In this document: positions 13,323 to 21,905 of the stretch, one piece after another | How positions within the stretch are numbered: the stretch's first letter is position 1 | Layout: every line of letters begins with the position of its first letter | Notes under the pieces: generated by a model | Told to the model about the DNA's origin: nothing | Seen by the model: only the letters and a program-made list of their open reading frames with translations | Databases searched by the model: none | Origin: Halanaerobiaceae bacterium | GTDB lineage: Bacteria; Bacillota; Halanaerobiia; Halanaerobiales; Halarsenatibacteraceae | DNA: 22,344 nucleotides | Direction of reading: 5' to 3' | Assembly: GCA_003554685.1 (NCBI GenBank) | Contig: PWHA01000045.1 | Coordinates: 1 to 22,344 of the forward strand | Made by a program: the position numbers and the translations under genes

Positions 13323-13349
13323 TTAGCACTCTACCTTATTGAGTGCTAA
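13323..13349 (+). promoter_or_regulatory. CIRCE operator (HrcA binding site)
   Basis: TTAGCACTC (13323-13331), nine bases, GAGTGCTAA (13341-13349): a perfect match to the CIRCE consensus. HrcA, encoded immediately downstream, is the known ligand, with GroEL assisting HrcA activity in Bacillus. It is the only CIRCE in the window, so hrcA, grpE, dnaK and dnaJ are probably controlled together. Confidence 0.98.
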
Positions 13350-13365
13350 AGAAGGGGTGGTTAGC

Positions 13366-14409
13366 TTGGTTGAAGAGATTTCTGCCCGAAAAGAAAAGGT
13401 CCTGAAGGCCATCATTCAGGAACACATCCTGACTGCTGAGCCGGTGGGATCCCGAACTTTGGCCCGCAAATATGATTTTGACTTCAGTCCGGCCACGATT
13501 AGAAACGAGATGGCAGATCTGGAAGAAATGGGATTTTTAGAACAACCGCATACTTCAGCCGGCCGTATCCCATCTGACCTGGGATACCGTTTCTATGTTG
13601 ACAGGTTAATGGAAGATGAACTGGAAAAACCGGTTTCCCTGAAACGTTATCTCAAGGAACTTTCCCGGCAGAAGTCCGGGGTAGAGGATATTATGTCAGG
13701 CATGGCCCGGATGCTTTCCCGGATGGTTCAGTATACCGCCATAGTGAGTGAACCCGGTTTTTCCGAAAGTAAAATTTCCCGGCTGGAGCTTTTACCTGTT
13801 TCCTCCAGAAAGTTGCTTCTGATTGTGATAACCAGCAGCGGCCTGGTTAATGATAAAATTATTCAGCTGGAGAAGAAACTGACTGAAGAAGAGCTGGAGA
13901 ATCTCAACCGGATTCTTTCCCGGCGGCTGGCCGGTAGGAAGGTCAGCACCATTACCGGTGCTTTTCTCCAGGATCTGGAGGAAGAATTAAAGCGCCGGCT
14001 AAATTATGCTGCTGAGATCATTAAAAGGCTGGAGCAGGAAATTACCGACATTCTCGATAAACAGGAGATGAAAATTTATCTCGATGGAACCTCCTATATC
14101 CTGGAACAGCCTGAATTTAATGATATTCAGAGTTTGAAAAAGATCCTCAAGGTTCTGGACCGGGAGGAGGAGCTTAGAAGGCTGGTTGCCGGCCAGGAAG
14201 ATGAACTTGAAGTTAAGATTGGCACTGAAAATAAATTGCAGGAGATGCAAAACTGCAGTCTGGTGGTAGCTACCTATCGTTTACAGGGCGGAGGAACCGG
14301 GAGGGTAGGAGTAATAGGTCCTACCAGGATGGAATATCCCCGGGTAATATCCTCTGTTGATTTAACAGCAGAACTTATTAGTAAAATTATATCCAGTTCA
14401 GGCAGGTGA
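13366..14409 (+). CDS. hrcA: Heat-inducible transcription repressor HrcA
   Basis: Represses chaperone operons by binding CIRCE. The N-terminal winged-helix domain (about residues 5-75) contains ILTAEPVGSRTLARKY, SPATIRNEMADLEEMGFLEQPHTSAGRIPSDLGYRFYVD in family order, the strongest HrcA signature. GAF-like and dimerisation regions follow. I start at TTG 13366, which follows GGGGTGG (13354-13360) and gives 347 residues, the normal length. A longer reading from TTG 13339 would begin inside the CIRCE spacer and add a non-conserved tail. First gene of the heat-shock operon; grpE starts 6 bases after its stop. Repression should be autogenous. Confidence 0.95.
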   Translation: MVEEISARKEKVLKAIIQEHILTAEPVGSRTLARKYDFDFSPATIRNEMADLEEMGFLEQPHTSAGRIPSDLGYRFYVDRLMEDELEKPVSLKRYLKELSRQKSGVEDIMSGMARMLSRMVQYTAIVSEPGFSESKISRLELLPVSSRKLLLIVITSSGLVNDKIIQLEKKLTEEELENLNRILSRRLAGRKVSTITGAFLQDLEEELKRRLNYAAEIIKRLEQEITDILDKQEMKIYLDGTSYILEQPEFNDIQSLKKILKVLDREEELRRLVAGQEDELEVKIGTENKLQEMQNCSLVVATYRLQGGGTGRVGVIGPTRMEYPRVISSVDLTAELISKIISSSGR

Positions 14410-14415
14410 TGATTA

Positions 14416-15138
14416 ATGATAGAAGACAGAAAAGACAAAGCGGAAAGGGATAAGTCTCAAGCTTTTCAGAAAAATCAAGAACAGGAGAACAGCTCAACGG
14501 TAAAAGTGGAAGAGGAAACAAATACCCGGACCCGGGAAGATCTTCAGGAGGAAAGGGAAACTGCCGGGGAAGACAGGACAGCAGAAGAAAAGACTGAAGC
14601 AGGAGAAAATGAGACTGAAGAATTAGAAGAACAGGAAGCTCAGGAAGAGATTGAGGAGGAAGATCCAGGAAAGCTCAGGCAGCACATTGCCGAGCTGGAA
14701 TCTAAAATTGAAGCTCTTGAGCAGGAGAATGAACAGTACCTCAATAAACTTCAGAGGTCAAAAGCTGATTTTGCCAATTACCGTCAGCGGGTAAATAAGG
14801 AGAAATTTGGCCTCTGCCGTAAATATAAAAAAGAAGTGATACAGGAGATACTTCCGGTGCTTGATAACCTGGAACGGGCCCTGGAAAGCTGTGACAGGGA
14901 GGATGATTTTTCCCAGGGAGTTAAAATGATTCGCAAGCAGATCTGCAGTGTTTTACATCAGGAAGGTGTGGAAGAAATCAAGACGGAAGATCAGGAGTTT
15001 GACCCGGAATTTCATGAAGCGGTAGAACAGGTAGATACCGATGAACACGAGTCCGGTAAGATTATTGAAGAAATGCAAAAGGGTTACATCTACCAGGATG
15101 AGGTCCTGCGGCCGGCCCTGGTAGTTGTGGCCAGATAA
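14416..15138 (+). CDS. grpE: Nucleotide exchange factor GrpE
   Basis: Releases ADP from DnaK. The C-terminal two thirds are canonical: a long coiled-coil (about residues 85-135, ending LQRSKADFANYRQRVNKE), PVLDNLERAL in the helical bundle, and the beta-domain with HEAVEQV and GYIYQDEVLRPALVVV. The first 85 or so residues form an unusually long, Glu-rich, low-complexity tail (for example EELEEQEAQEEIEEED), which makes the protein 240 residues rather than the usual 180-200. The tail is probably disordered; in a halophile it could aid solubility, but that is inference. ATG 14416 follows AGGTGATG. Confidence 0.95.
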   Translation: MIEDRKDKAERDKSQAFQKNQEQENSSTVKVEEETNTRTREDLQEERETAGEDRTAEEKTEAGENETEELEEQEAQEEIEEEDPGKLRQHIAELESKIEALEQENEQYLNKLQRSKADFANYRQRVNKEKFGLCRKYKKEVIQEILPVLDNLERALESCDREDDFSQGVKMIRKQICSVLHQEGVEEIKTEDQEFDPEFHEAVEQVDTDEHESGKIIEEMQKGYIYQDEVLRPALVVVAR

Positions 15139-15164
15139 TAAAACAAAATAAGGAGGTTGTTAAT

Positions 15165-17054
15165 ATGGGTAAAATACTTGGTATTGACTTAGGCACAACC
15201 AATTCCTGTATGGCAATTATTGAAGGAGGCGAACCCACCGTAATTACCAACAAGGAGGGTTCTCGCACCACTCCTTCAGTTGTGGCATATAACAAGAAAG
15301 GTGAAAGAATTGTCGGTGAGCATGCCAAAAGACAGGCTATTACCAATCCTGATCAGACTGTAACTTCCATTAAACGTGAGATGGGCACCGACCATAAGGT
15401 TACTTTGAAGGGTAAAGAATATACTCCCCAGGAAATTTCGGCCATGATTCTGCAGAAAATGAAGCAGGATGCCGAAGATTATCTTGGCCAGGAGATAGAG
15501 GAAGCAGTTATCACAGTCCCGGCCTACTTCAGTGACAGTCAGCGTCAGGCCACCAAGGATGCCGGTAAGATTGCCGGCTTGGAAGTCAAGCGGATAATCA
15601 ACGAGCCGACCGCTGCTTCTCTGGCCTATGGTCTTGATGATGACAAGGATCAAACCATTCTGGTCTATGATCTGGGAGGGGGAACTTTTGACATCTCCAT
15701 TCTGGAAATTGGCGACGGCGTCTTTGAGGTTATTGCCACTAGTGGCAATAACAAGCTGGGTGGTGATGATTTTGATGAAAGAATAATTGACTATCTGGCA
15801 GAGAATTTCAAGAACGAATATGGAATAGACCTGAGAAAGGATAGAATGGCCCTGCAGCGTCTCAAGGATGCAGCAGAAAAGGCCAAGATTGAACTTTCCA
15901 GTGTTAAGGAGACCAATGTAAATCTGCCCTTTATCACCCAGACTGAAGATGGGCCGAAGCATCTGGATGTTGATATTACCAGAGCCAAGTTTAATGAACT
16001 GACCGAGGATCTGGTAGAAAAAACCATGGGCCCTGCCCGTCAGGCCATGAAGGACGCTGGTCTCAGCACCGGTGAAATTGATGAGGTAATTCTGGTCGGC
16101 GGTTCAACCAGAATCCCGGCAGTTCAGGAAGCGGTAGAAAACCTGGCTGGCAAATCTCCCAATAAGGGTATTAATCCCGATGAAGTTGTGGCCATCGGTG
16201 CCGCAATTCAGGCTGGAGGGCTGGCCGGCGATGTAGATGACCTGGTACTGCTCGATGTTACCCCGCTCTCTCTGGGAATTGAAACTCTCGGTGGAGTATT
16301 TACCAAACTGATTGATAGAAACACCACCATTCCTACTTCCAAGAGCAAAATATTTTCTACCGACGAGGACAATCAGACCACTGTAGATATTCATGTTTTG
16401 CAGGGTGAGCGTAAAATGGCCAAGCACAATAAGACCCTGGGCCGTTTCCAGCTTGCCGATATTCCTCCGGCCCGCCGGGGAGTGCCACAGATTGAAGTTA
16501 CCTTCGATATTGATGAAAACGGCATTGTCCATGTTTCTGCCAAAGATAAAGGAACCGGCAATGAGCAGGATATCACCATAAAATCGGACAGCGGACTGAC
16601 TGAAGAGGAAATTGAAGAAATGGTTAAGGATGCTGAAAGACATGCCGAAGAAGATGAGAAAAAGGTCGAAAGAATCAATACTAAAAACGAAGCAGAAGCC
16701 CTGGTCCATTCAGTAGAAAAAACCCTGAAGGATGCCGGGGATAAGGTTGATGCTTCGGTTAAGGAGCAGGTTGAATCCGCCAAGAAAGACCTCAAGCAGG
16801 AACTTGATAAAGAAGAGATAGATGTCGATGCTGTTAAAGATAAGATGGAAGCTCTCAATGATGTTCTCACCGAACTCAGCCAGCAGCTCTATCAACAGCA
16901 GCAGCAGGCCCAGCAGCAGGCTGGCGGTCAGGCCGGAGCAGGCGCCGGACCGGAAGGTTCTGCCGGAGGACCGGGAGGAGCCTCTGCTTCGTCAGATGAT
17001 GATACCATTGATGTAGACTTTGAAGAAGTAGATGACGAAGACGAAGAAAAGTAG
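15165..17054 (+). CDS. dnaK: Molecular chaperone DnaK (Hsp70)
   Basis: ATP-dependent folding chaperone. The actin-like ATPase domain (about residues 1-360) has GIDLGTTNSC at the N-terminus, the phosphate-2 motif DLGGGTFD, and ILVGGSTRIPAVQ; the Firmicutes-type deletion in the ATPase domain fits its 629-residue length. The linker DDLVLLDVTPLSLGIE leads into the substrate-binding domain and helical lid. The C-terminal tail has a Q/G-rich stretch (LYQQQQQAQQQAGG) and ends in the acidic DVDFEEVDDEDEEK. ATG 15165 follows AGGAGG. Third gene of the CIRCE-controlled operon. A terminator-like hairpin separates it from dnaJ and may adjust the DnaK:DnaJ ratio. Confidence 0.98.
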   Translation: MGKILGIDLGTTNSCMAIIEGGEPTVITNKEGSRTTPSVVAYNKKGERIVGEHAKRQAITNPDQTVTSIKREMGTDHKVTLKGKEYTPQEISAMILQKMKQDAEDYLGQEIEEAVITVPAYFSDSQRQATKDAGKIAGLEVKRIINEPTAASLAYGLDDDKDQTILVYDLGGGTFDISILEIGDGVFEVIATSGNNKLGGDDFDERIIDYLAENFKNEYGIDLRKDRMALQRLKDAAEKAKIELSSVKETNVNLPFITQTEDGPKHLDVDITRAKFNELTEDLVEKTMGPARQAMKDAGLSTGEIDEVILVGGSTRIPAVQEAVENLAGKSPNKGINPDEVVAIGAAIQAGGLAGDVDDLVLLDVTPLSLGIETLGGVFTKLIDRNTTIPTSKSKIFSTDEDNQTTVDIHVLQGERKMAKHNKTLGRFQLADIPPARRGVPQIEVTFDIDENGIVHVSAKDKGTGNEQDITIKSDSGLTEEEIEEMVKDAERHAEEDEKKVERINTKNEAEALVHSVEKTLKDAGDKVDASVKEQVESAKKDLKQELDKEEIDVDAVKDKMEALNDVLTELSQQLYQQQQQAQQQAGGQAGAGAGPEGSAGGPGGASASSDDDTIDVDFEEVDDEDEEK

Positions 17055-17075
17055 CCGGAAAAGGCAGCAGTAAAT

Positions 17076-17105
17076 AAGGAGGGAGCCTGTCTCCCTTCTT
17101 TTCTC
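17076..17105 (+). terminator. Attenuator-like hairpin between dnaK and dnaJ
   Basis: AAGGAGGGAG (17076-17085) pairs with CTCCCTTCTT (17091-17100), ten pairs with one G-U and a 5-base loop. A T-rich but interrupted tract (TTCTTTTCTCTGTTTT) follows. As dnaJ lies only 27 bases on and has no evident promoter, partial termination is more likely than a full stop; 3'-end protection of dnaK mRNA is an alternative. Confidence 0.6.
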
Positions 17106-17131
17106 TGTTTTATTTACAGGATGGTGATTTT

Positions 17132-18280
17132 ATGTCGGCAAAAAAAGATTATTACGAGGTTTTGGGAGTAAGCCGGGATGCGGATCAGGATGAGATTAAA
17201 AAAACCTACCGCAAACTGGCCAAAAAATATCATCCTGACCGCAGTGATGACCCCAATGCCGCAGAAAAATTTAAGGAAATTTCTGAAGCCTATGATATTC
17301 TGAGTGATCCGGATAAGCGTAAGCGCTATGACCAGTACGGTCACTCTGGAATTGATCAGGAAGATTTCAGCTTTGATTTTGATGAATTTGCCCGGGGTGG
17401 TTTTGGCGGCCTGGATGACATCTTTGACATGTTTTTTGGCGGCGGCATGGGCCGCAGCAGTGCCGGCTCTCGCGCCCGGAGAAGACCACGCAGTGGCCAG
17501 GATCTTAAATATAAACTGGAAATAACCTTTGAAGAAGCCGTCTTTGGCACCAAAAAGGAAATAACTATACCCCGGCAGGAAGACTGCCCCACCTGCGGCG
17601 GCATCGGAGCCAAACCGGGAACCAGCAGAGAAACCTGTCCCAAATGTCAGGGAACCGGCCAGGTCCGGGTCAGCCAGCGTACTCCCTTTGGCCAGTTCAC
17701 CCAGGCCAGGGTCTGTGACCGCTGTCAGGGTGAGGGTGAAATAGTGGAAGAGCCCTGTCAGGAATGCAATGGCGAGGGCCGGATTGTCCGCCGCCGCAAA
17801 ATAACGGTCAATGTACCCGCCGGGGTTGCCGATGGCAACCGGCTGCGTCTGACCGGTGAGGGCGGTGCCGGAGAATATGGAGCCCGGTCCGGGGATCTCT
17901 ATATAGTCATAAAGGTTAAACCCCATGATATCTTCGAGAGAAAGGGTAATGACATTCACTGCGAGATTCCCATCAATTTTGTCCAGGCTGCCCTGGGTGA
18001 TGAAATTAAGGTCCCCACTCTGGATGGCAGGGTCAAGATGAAGATACCCCAGGGCAGTCAGCCCGGAGATGTCCTGAGGTTGAAAAACAAGGGAATCAAG
18101 GATGTCAATGGAACCGGCAGGGGAAATCAATATGTCAAACTAAAGGTTGTCATTCCCCGCTCTCTGAATTCCGAGCAGAAGGAACTTCTCCGGAAATTTG
18201 CCGAAATCAGCGGAGAGGAGATCAATCCCGAAAGCAAAAACTTCTTCAATCGGGTTAAGGAAGCCTTCGGGGGTAATTAA
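17132..18280 (+). CDS. dnaJ: Chaperone protein DnaJ (Hsp40)
   Basis: Co-chaperone that delivers clients to DnaK and stimulates its ATPase. The J domain (residues 1-70) has HPD at 34-36. A short Gly/Phe-rich region follows (about 85-115, FARGGFGGLDDIFDMFFGGG), then four zinc-finger repeats: CPTCGGIG, CPKCQGTG, CDRCQGEG and CQECNGEG, all cysteines intact, so it is a type I DnaJ. The C-terminal beta domains include GVADGNRLRLTGEG and DLYIVIKVKPHDIFERKGND. Length (382) is typical. ATG 17132 follows GGATGGTGAT. It ends 31 bases before prmA. Confidence 0.97.
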   Translation: MSAKKDYYEVLGVSRDADQDEIKKTYRKLAKKYHPDRSDDPNAAEKFKEISEAYDILSDPDKRKRYDQYGHSGIDQEDFSFDFDEFARGGFGGLDDIFDMFFGGGMGRSSAGSRARRRPRSGQDLKYKLEITFEEAVFGTKKEITIPRQEDCPTCGGIGAKPGTSRETCPKCQGTGQVRVSQRTPFGQFTQARVCDRCQGEGEIVEEPCQECNGEGRIVRRRKITVNVPAGVADGNRLRLTGEGGAGEYGARSGDLYIVIKVKPHDIFERKGNDIHCEIPINFVQAALGDEIKVPTLDGRVKMKIPQGSQPGDVLRLKNKGIKDVNGTGRGNQYVKLKVVIPRSLNSEQKELLRKFAEISGEEINPESKNFFNRVKEAFGGN

Positions 18281-18311
18281 CTTAATTTAGAACTGGATTT
18301 TGAGGTTGATC

Positions 18312-19292
18312 ATGATGGAAATTACAAGTTATCATTTGAAACTGTCGTCGACAGCAGCTGATCTGGGGGAACTGATAATGGAAAATATCTTTCCCGCCGG
18401 TTTTGAGGTTAGGGAGCTGTCAGACGGCAGTTTTTTATATATCGGCTATTCTGCTGCCCAGCTGACGGAGGATAAGAGGGGTAAAGAATCCTTTACGGAA
18501 ATTTCTCCGGTTGAAAAAACTGAAAAAACATGGTGCCAGCTGCTGGATGCGCTCAAGCAGCACAGCAGCGATCTTATAAATTCCGGAGGCTATCTGCTCA
18601 GAAGACAGCAGGACCTTGAGGTTGACTGGGTTAAGAGTTTCCAGGAAAAATACCGGGAGGTCTATCCCGCTCCGGGCTGGGTGGTGCTGCCCCCCTGGAG
18701 GCTGGAAAAGTTTAACCGGATCCGGGAATCTTCATTCAGTTTGAAAAAAATCATAATTGAACCCGGTACTGCCTTCGGCACCGGCACCCATGCCAGCACC
18801 GCTCTGGCTCTCAAAGCCCTGACCGATATTATCAGTGAAGAAAACTCCCTGGCTGAGATTACTCCTCTGCTGGATGTGGGCTGCGGCAGCGGCATACTCT
18901 CCCTGGCAGCAGCCCGGCTGGGGATTAAGCAGATTACCGCCCTGGACCGTGATCCGGAAGCCACGGCAAATACCAGACATAATCTGAGTTTAAATGAAGC
19001 TATTCGAGAGAATTCTAGCTTTACTATCTTAACAGCAGATATCAGAGATTATGCTTCAGAATATACCGGCCCCGGCTTTCCTTTGATTGTGGCCAACTGT
19101 CTGGCCGGGATTTTGCGGGATATCCTGCCGCAGCTGGCAGAGCTACTCGTACCAAAGGGCAGGTTGGTTATCAGCGGTTTCCAGCCCTTCCAGGAAGCCG
19201 ACATCCGCAGCTGCCTCAGGAGAGAAAAGCTGAAAGTTATCAGCCGCAGCCAGCAGGAGGACTGGCTATCCTTTATACTTAAAAACAGGTAA
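18312..19292 (+). CDS. prmA: Ribosomal protein L11 methyltransferase
   Basis: Trimethylates lysines and the N-terminus of L11 using S-adenosylmethionine. An N-terminal substrate-recognition domain (about residues 1-110) precedes EPGTAFGTGTHASTALAL, the strongest PrmA signature, and the SAM-binding DVGCGSGILSLAAARLG, then VANCLAGIL at the catalytic-motif position (more often ANILA). Start ATG 18312 with GAGGT 5 bases upstream; ATG 18315 is equally possible, and a TTG at 18300 less so. Length 326 is slightly long. Its place after dnaJ and before rsmE is standard for Firmicutes, linking heat shock and ribosome modification. A 223-base gap to rsmE holds only a small CCGGT/ACCGG hairpin and no gene. 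Confidence 0.93.
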   Translation: MMEITSYHLKLSSTAADLGELIMENIFPAGFEVRELSDGSFLYIGYSAAQLTEDKRGKESFTEISPVEKTEKTWCQLLDALKQHSSDLINSGGYLLRRQQDLEVDWVKSFQEKYREVYPAPGWVVLPPWRLEKFNRIRESSFSLKKIIIEPGTAFGTGTHASTALALKALTDIISEENSLAEITPLLDVGCGSGILSLAAARLGIKQITALDRDPEATANTRHNLSLNEAIRENSSFTILTADIRDYASEYTGPGFPLIVANCLAGILRDILPQLAELLVPKGRLVISGFQPFQEADIRSCLRREKLKVISRSQQEDWLSFILKNR

Positions 19293-19515
19293 TGCTGGAT
19301 AATTCCGGTAATACCGGGATAGTGCCGTAAGACTGAGACAGCAGCTATAATTTTACTGATAGAAAATCGCCGGCAGACAGGTGCAGCTGCAATTAATGAC
19401 ATTCAGTATCTGCAGAAATCCATTCTCAAAAATTAAAGTTTGCCTTGAGCACAGATAGCCGGTTCCAATTTTCTTTTAGCCGGTATTCCGAACCTGACAG
19501 CAGGAGTGAAAGTAA

Positions 19516-20301
19516 ATGCGTAGATTTTTTCTCACCGGGGAGGATCCCCGCCCCGAAAAACTTAATCAGGTTATTACCCTCTCCGGTCCGGTTTACAATC
19601 ATGCCGTTAACAGTCTTCGCCACCGGGAGGGAGACCGGATTGAACTGGTGGACGGCAGCGGCAGGGCCTTTACCTGTGAAATTGTGAAAATTGATTCTGA
19701 GACCCTGGACTGCCGGGTGCTGGCAGCTGAGCGGGCTGGCGGTGAACCTGAGGTGGAAGTTTATCTGGCCCAGGCCCTGGCCAAGAAGGATAACTTTGAA
19801 CTGGTTCTCCAGAAGGCCACCGAAATAGGAGCTCGGGCCTTCTATCCTCTGACCACCAGTAATACCGTGGTGGAGCTCAGCAGCAGCCGGGCCGAACGCC
19901 GCCTCCGCCGCTGGGAGAAAATAATCCGGGAGGCAGCCCGCCAGTCTGAAAGGGGTATTGTTCCAGAGCTGCTGGAGTTTACCTCGATTAAGGAGCTGAC
20001 TGAGGAATTTGCTGGTTTTGATCTGGTGCTGCTGGCGGCCGCCCGCTGTCAGGAAAGTCCCCTGCGCCGGGTTCTGCAGCAGTTTGGGGAAACTCTTTCA
20101 GCTCAGGGAAAAAAAGAAACTCCCCGGATAATGGTGCTGATAGGCCCTGAAGGAGGCTTTACCCCTTCTGAAATAGATGATATACTGGCGGCAGGAGAAA
20201 ATGTTCAGCCTGTCAGCCTGGGTCCCAGAATTTTAAGGACTGAGACTGCCGGCCCTCTGCTGACAGGTTTAATATTATATGAACTGGGTGAAATGGAATG
20301 A
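19516..20301 (+). CDS. rsmE: 16S rRNA (uracil-1498-N3)-methyltransferase RsmE
   Basis: SPOUT-family methyltransferase acting on U1498 of 16S rRNA. The N-terminal PUA-like domain begins MRRFFLTGEDPRP and includes NHAVNSLRHREGDRIELVDG in order. The knotted C-terminal domain carries QALAKKDNFELVLQKATEIGA, the SAM-binding IGPEGGFTPSEID and LGPRILRTETA; these are the family hallmarks. Length 261 is slightly above average (about 245). ATG 19516 has CAGGAG 9 bases upstream. The stop overlaps the mtaB start by four bases (ATGA), so the two are translationally coupled. Confidence 0.95.
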   Translation: MRRFFLTGEDPRPEKLNQVITLSGPVYNHAVNSLRHREGDRIELVDGSGRAFTCEIVKIDSETLDCRVLAAERAGGEPEVEVYLAQALAKKDNFELVLQKATEIGARAFYPLTTSNTVVELSSSRAERRLRRWEKIIREAARQSERGIVPELLEFTSIKELTEEFAGFDLVLLAAARCQESPLRRVLQQFGETLSAQGKKETPRIMVLIGPEGGFTPSEIDDILAAGENVQPVSLGPRILRTETAGPLLTGLILYELGEME

Positions 20302-21737
20302 CTGCAGAAAAAGTAGCAATCTATAATCTTGGCTGCCGGGTTAATCAGTATGAAGCCGAGGCTCTGGAAAATAAATTTCGTCAGGCCGATTATGAAATTG
20401 TGGACTTCCAGGAGGAAGCCGGCCTTTATATTATCAACAGCTGCGCTGTGACCACCTCGGCGGCCAGCAAATCCCGCAAGGTAGCCCGCCGGGCCAAAAG
20501 AAGGGCCGGCCGGCAGTCCCTGGTGGTGATGGCCGGCTGCTACAGTCAGGTTTCCCCGGAAGAGGTGGCCGAAATTGCCGAGGTTGATTTTTATGTGGCC
20601 ACCGCTGATAAGGACCGGCTGGTAGAGCTGATTGAAGAAAAGAAAAAGGCGCGGCAGCCAGATGACCGGGAGAACCGGCAAAAATCCCGGGAGCTGGGCA
20701 GCCGCTCCTCCTATGCCGGGCTGGACAAATTTCCCGATTTTTCCCTGACCAGGGTTAATCAGACCACCCGAGCTAATCTTAAAATCCAGGATGGCTGCGA
20801 TCAGTTCTGCAGTTACTGCATCATTCCCCTGGCCCGGGGCCGGCTGCGCAGCAAGAAACCGGCAGCGGTCAGACAGGAATTTCAGACTCTACTGGACTCC
20901 GGAATCAGGGAGTTCATTCTTACCGGAATCCATCTGGGAGCCTACGGTCAGGATCTGGCAGCTGAGATTGATCTCTCATCTTTGACTGCTGAACTTCTCA
21001 GGGAACCGGGTAATTTTCGAATTCGTTTAAGCTCACTGGAGGCCGGGGAGGTTGACTCCCGGTTGCTGGAGCTTATGGCTGAAACTTCCCGGCTCTGCAA
21101 TCATCTTCATGTGCCCCTGCAGAGCGGCAGCAATAAAATTCTTCAGGCCATGAACCGCCCCTATACCAGGGAGGAGTTTTTAGAGACCATTGAGAAGATA
21201 AAATCCCGGGTGCCGGATATTGCTCTCACAACCGATGTGATTGCTGGTTTTCCCGGAGAAACAGAGGAGGACTTCCAGAAATCACTGGAGCTGATTGCCG
21301 GGGCCGGTTTCAGCCGGCTCCATGTTTTTCCCTTTTCCCCCCGCCCGGGGACAGCAGCAGCTGAAATGGGTGACAGGGTTAACAGTAAAATAATTAACCG
21401 ACGGGTTGAAGAAATGCAGCAGCTGGGAGAGAAGCTAAAAAAACAATACCGCCGCAGGTTTCTAAATCGTCCTCTGATTGCCCTGCTGGAAGAACCTGAT
21501 GAAGAAGGCAATATATCCGGCTACACCTCTAATTATATCAGAATCAGAGCTGCAGAAATAGAAAACCAGGGTATTGCAGAGAATTCAAGCACAGGCCAGG
21601 CATCAATATTAGAAGAATCTCAATTTCTTCAGGAACTGGCCAATTCTTTTGTCAGGGTAGAAATTGAGTCAGTCTCGGAAAGAGATGAACAGCCTGCCCG
21701 GATAGTCTCCCGGAAGGTAGATTTATCTGATGATTGA
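20298..21737 (+). CDS. mtaB: tRNA (N6-threonylcarbamoyladenosine-37) methylthiotransferase MtaB
   Basis: Radical SAM enzyme that converts t6A37 to ms2t6A37 in tRNA reading ANN codons. The UPF0004 domain holds the auxiliary-cluster cysteines 13 (LGCRVNQYEAEAL), 49 (NSCAVTT) and 81 (AGCYSQ). The radical SAM cluster motif CDQFCSYC gives cysteines 167, 171 and 174. NQYEAEAL and the lack of a MiaB-type pattern favour MtaB. The C-terminal TRAM domain begins about residue 400 (ISGYTSNYIRI) but is split by about 25-30 low-complexity residues (AEIENQGIAENSSTGQASIL and onward) before the last strand VRVEIESV, giving 479 residues rather than about 440. ATG 20298 overlaps rsmE. Confidence 0.94.
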   Translation: MTAEKVAIYNLGCRVNQYEAEALENKFRQADYEIVDFQEEAGLYIINSCAVTTSAASKSRKVARRAKRRAGRQSLVVMAGCYSQVSPEEVAEIAEVDFYVATADKDRLVELIEEKKKARQPDDRENRQKSRELGSRSSYAGLDKFPDFSLTRVNQTTRANLKIQDGCDQFCSYCIIPLARGRLRSKKPAAVRQEFQTLLDSGIREFILTGIHLGAYGQDLAAEIDLSSLTAELLREPGNFRIRLSSLEAGEVDSRLLELMAETSRLCNHLHVPLQSGSNKILQAMNRPYTREEFLETIEKIKSRVPDIALTTDVIAGFPGETEEDFQKSLELIAGAGFSRLHVFPFSPRPGTAAAEMGDRVNSKIINRRVEEMQQLGEKLKKQYRRRFLNRPLIALLEEPDEEGNISGYTSNYIRIRAAEIENQGIAENSSTGQASILEESQFLQELANSFVRVEIESVSERDEQPARIVSRKVDLSDD

Positions 21738-21745
21738 TTATTTTC

Positions 21746-21813
21746 TTTACCTTGAAAATAAGCTGTAATATTTTCATCTATTGTTGTGCTCTGGAGGGGC
21801 ATGGTAGTTTACC
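21746..21813 (+). repeat. Solitary copy of the two-hairpin repeat
   Basis: Hairpin 1 is GAAAATA-N8-TATTTTC (21754-21775), the same linker ATCTATTGTTG follows, and hairpin 2 is TGCTC-TGGAG-GGGCA (21787-21801, one G-T pair). It is flanked by the direct repeat TTTACC (21746-21751 and 21808-21813), giving a 62-base unit. It lies between mtaB and hinT, 19 kb from the three-unit array at 2729-2927, and reads in the same direction. Confidence 0.8.
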
Positions 21814-21905
21814 TGCTGCTTTGCTTTTTTAGCCTTGTTAGTCTTCGGTTTAAAGCTTACAGTTTAAATCAGTTTAAAATAACTGCTGACAGGAGGTGAA
21901 AAACA

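Noticed and set aside
13339..13365. Longer HrcA start at TTG 13339
   Set aside because: It lies in the CIRCE spacer; the TTG at 13366 has the ribosome-binding site and gives the normal HrcA N-terminus.
15276..15962. Long minus-strand frame (228 codons) opposite dnaK
   Set aside because: It is a shadow of the strongly biased dnaK codons; dnaK matches its family throughout.
17114..18130. Long minus-strand frame (338 codons) opposite dnaJ
   Set aside because: It covers a complete, motif-perfect dnaJ and has no recognisable protein features.
19293..19515. Small gene or regulatory RNA between prmA and rsmE
   Set aside because: Only a 12-codon frame and a 5-bp CCGGT/ACCGG hairpin without a T-run are visible, not enough to support either.
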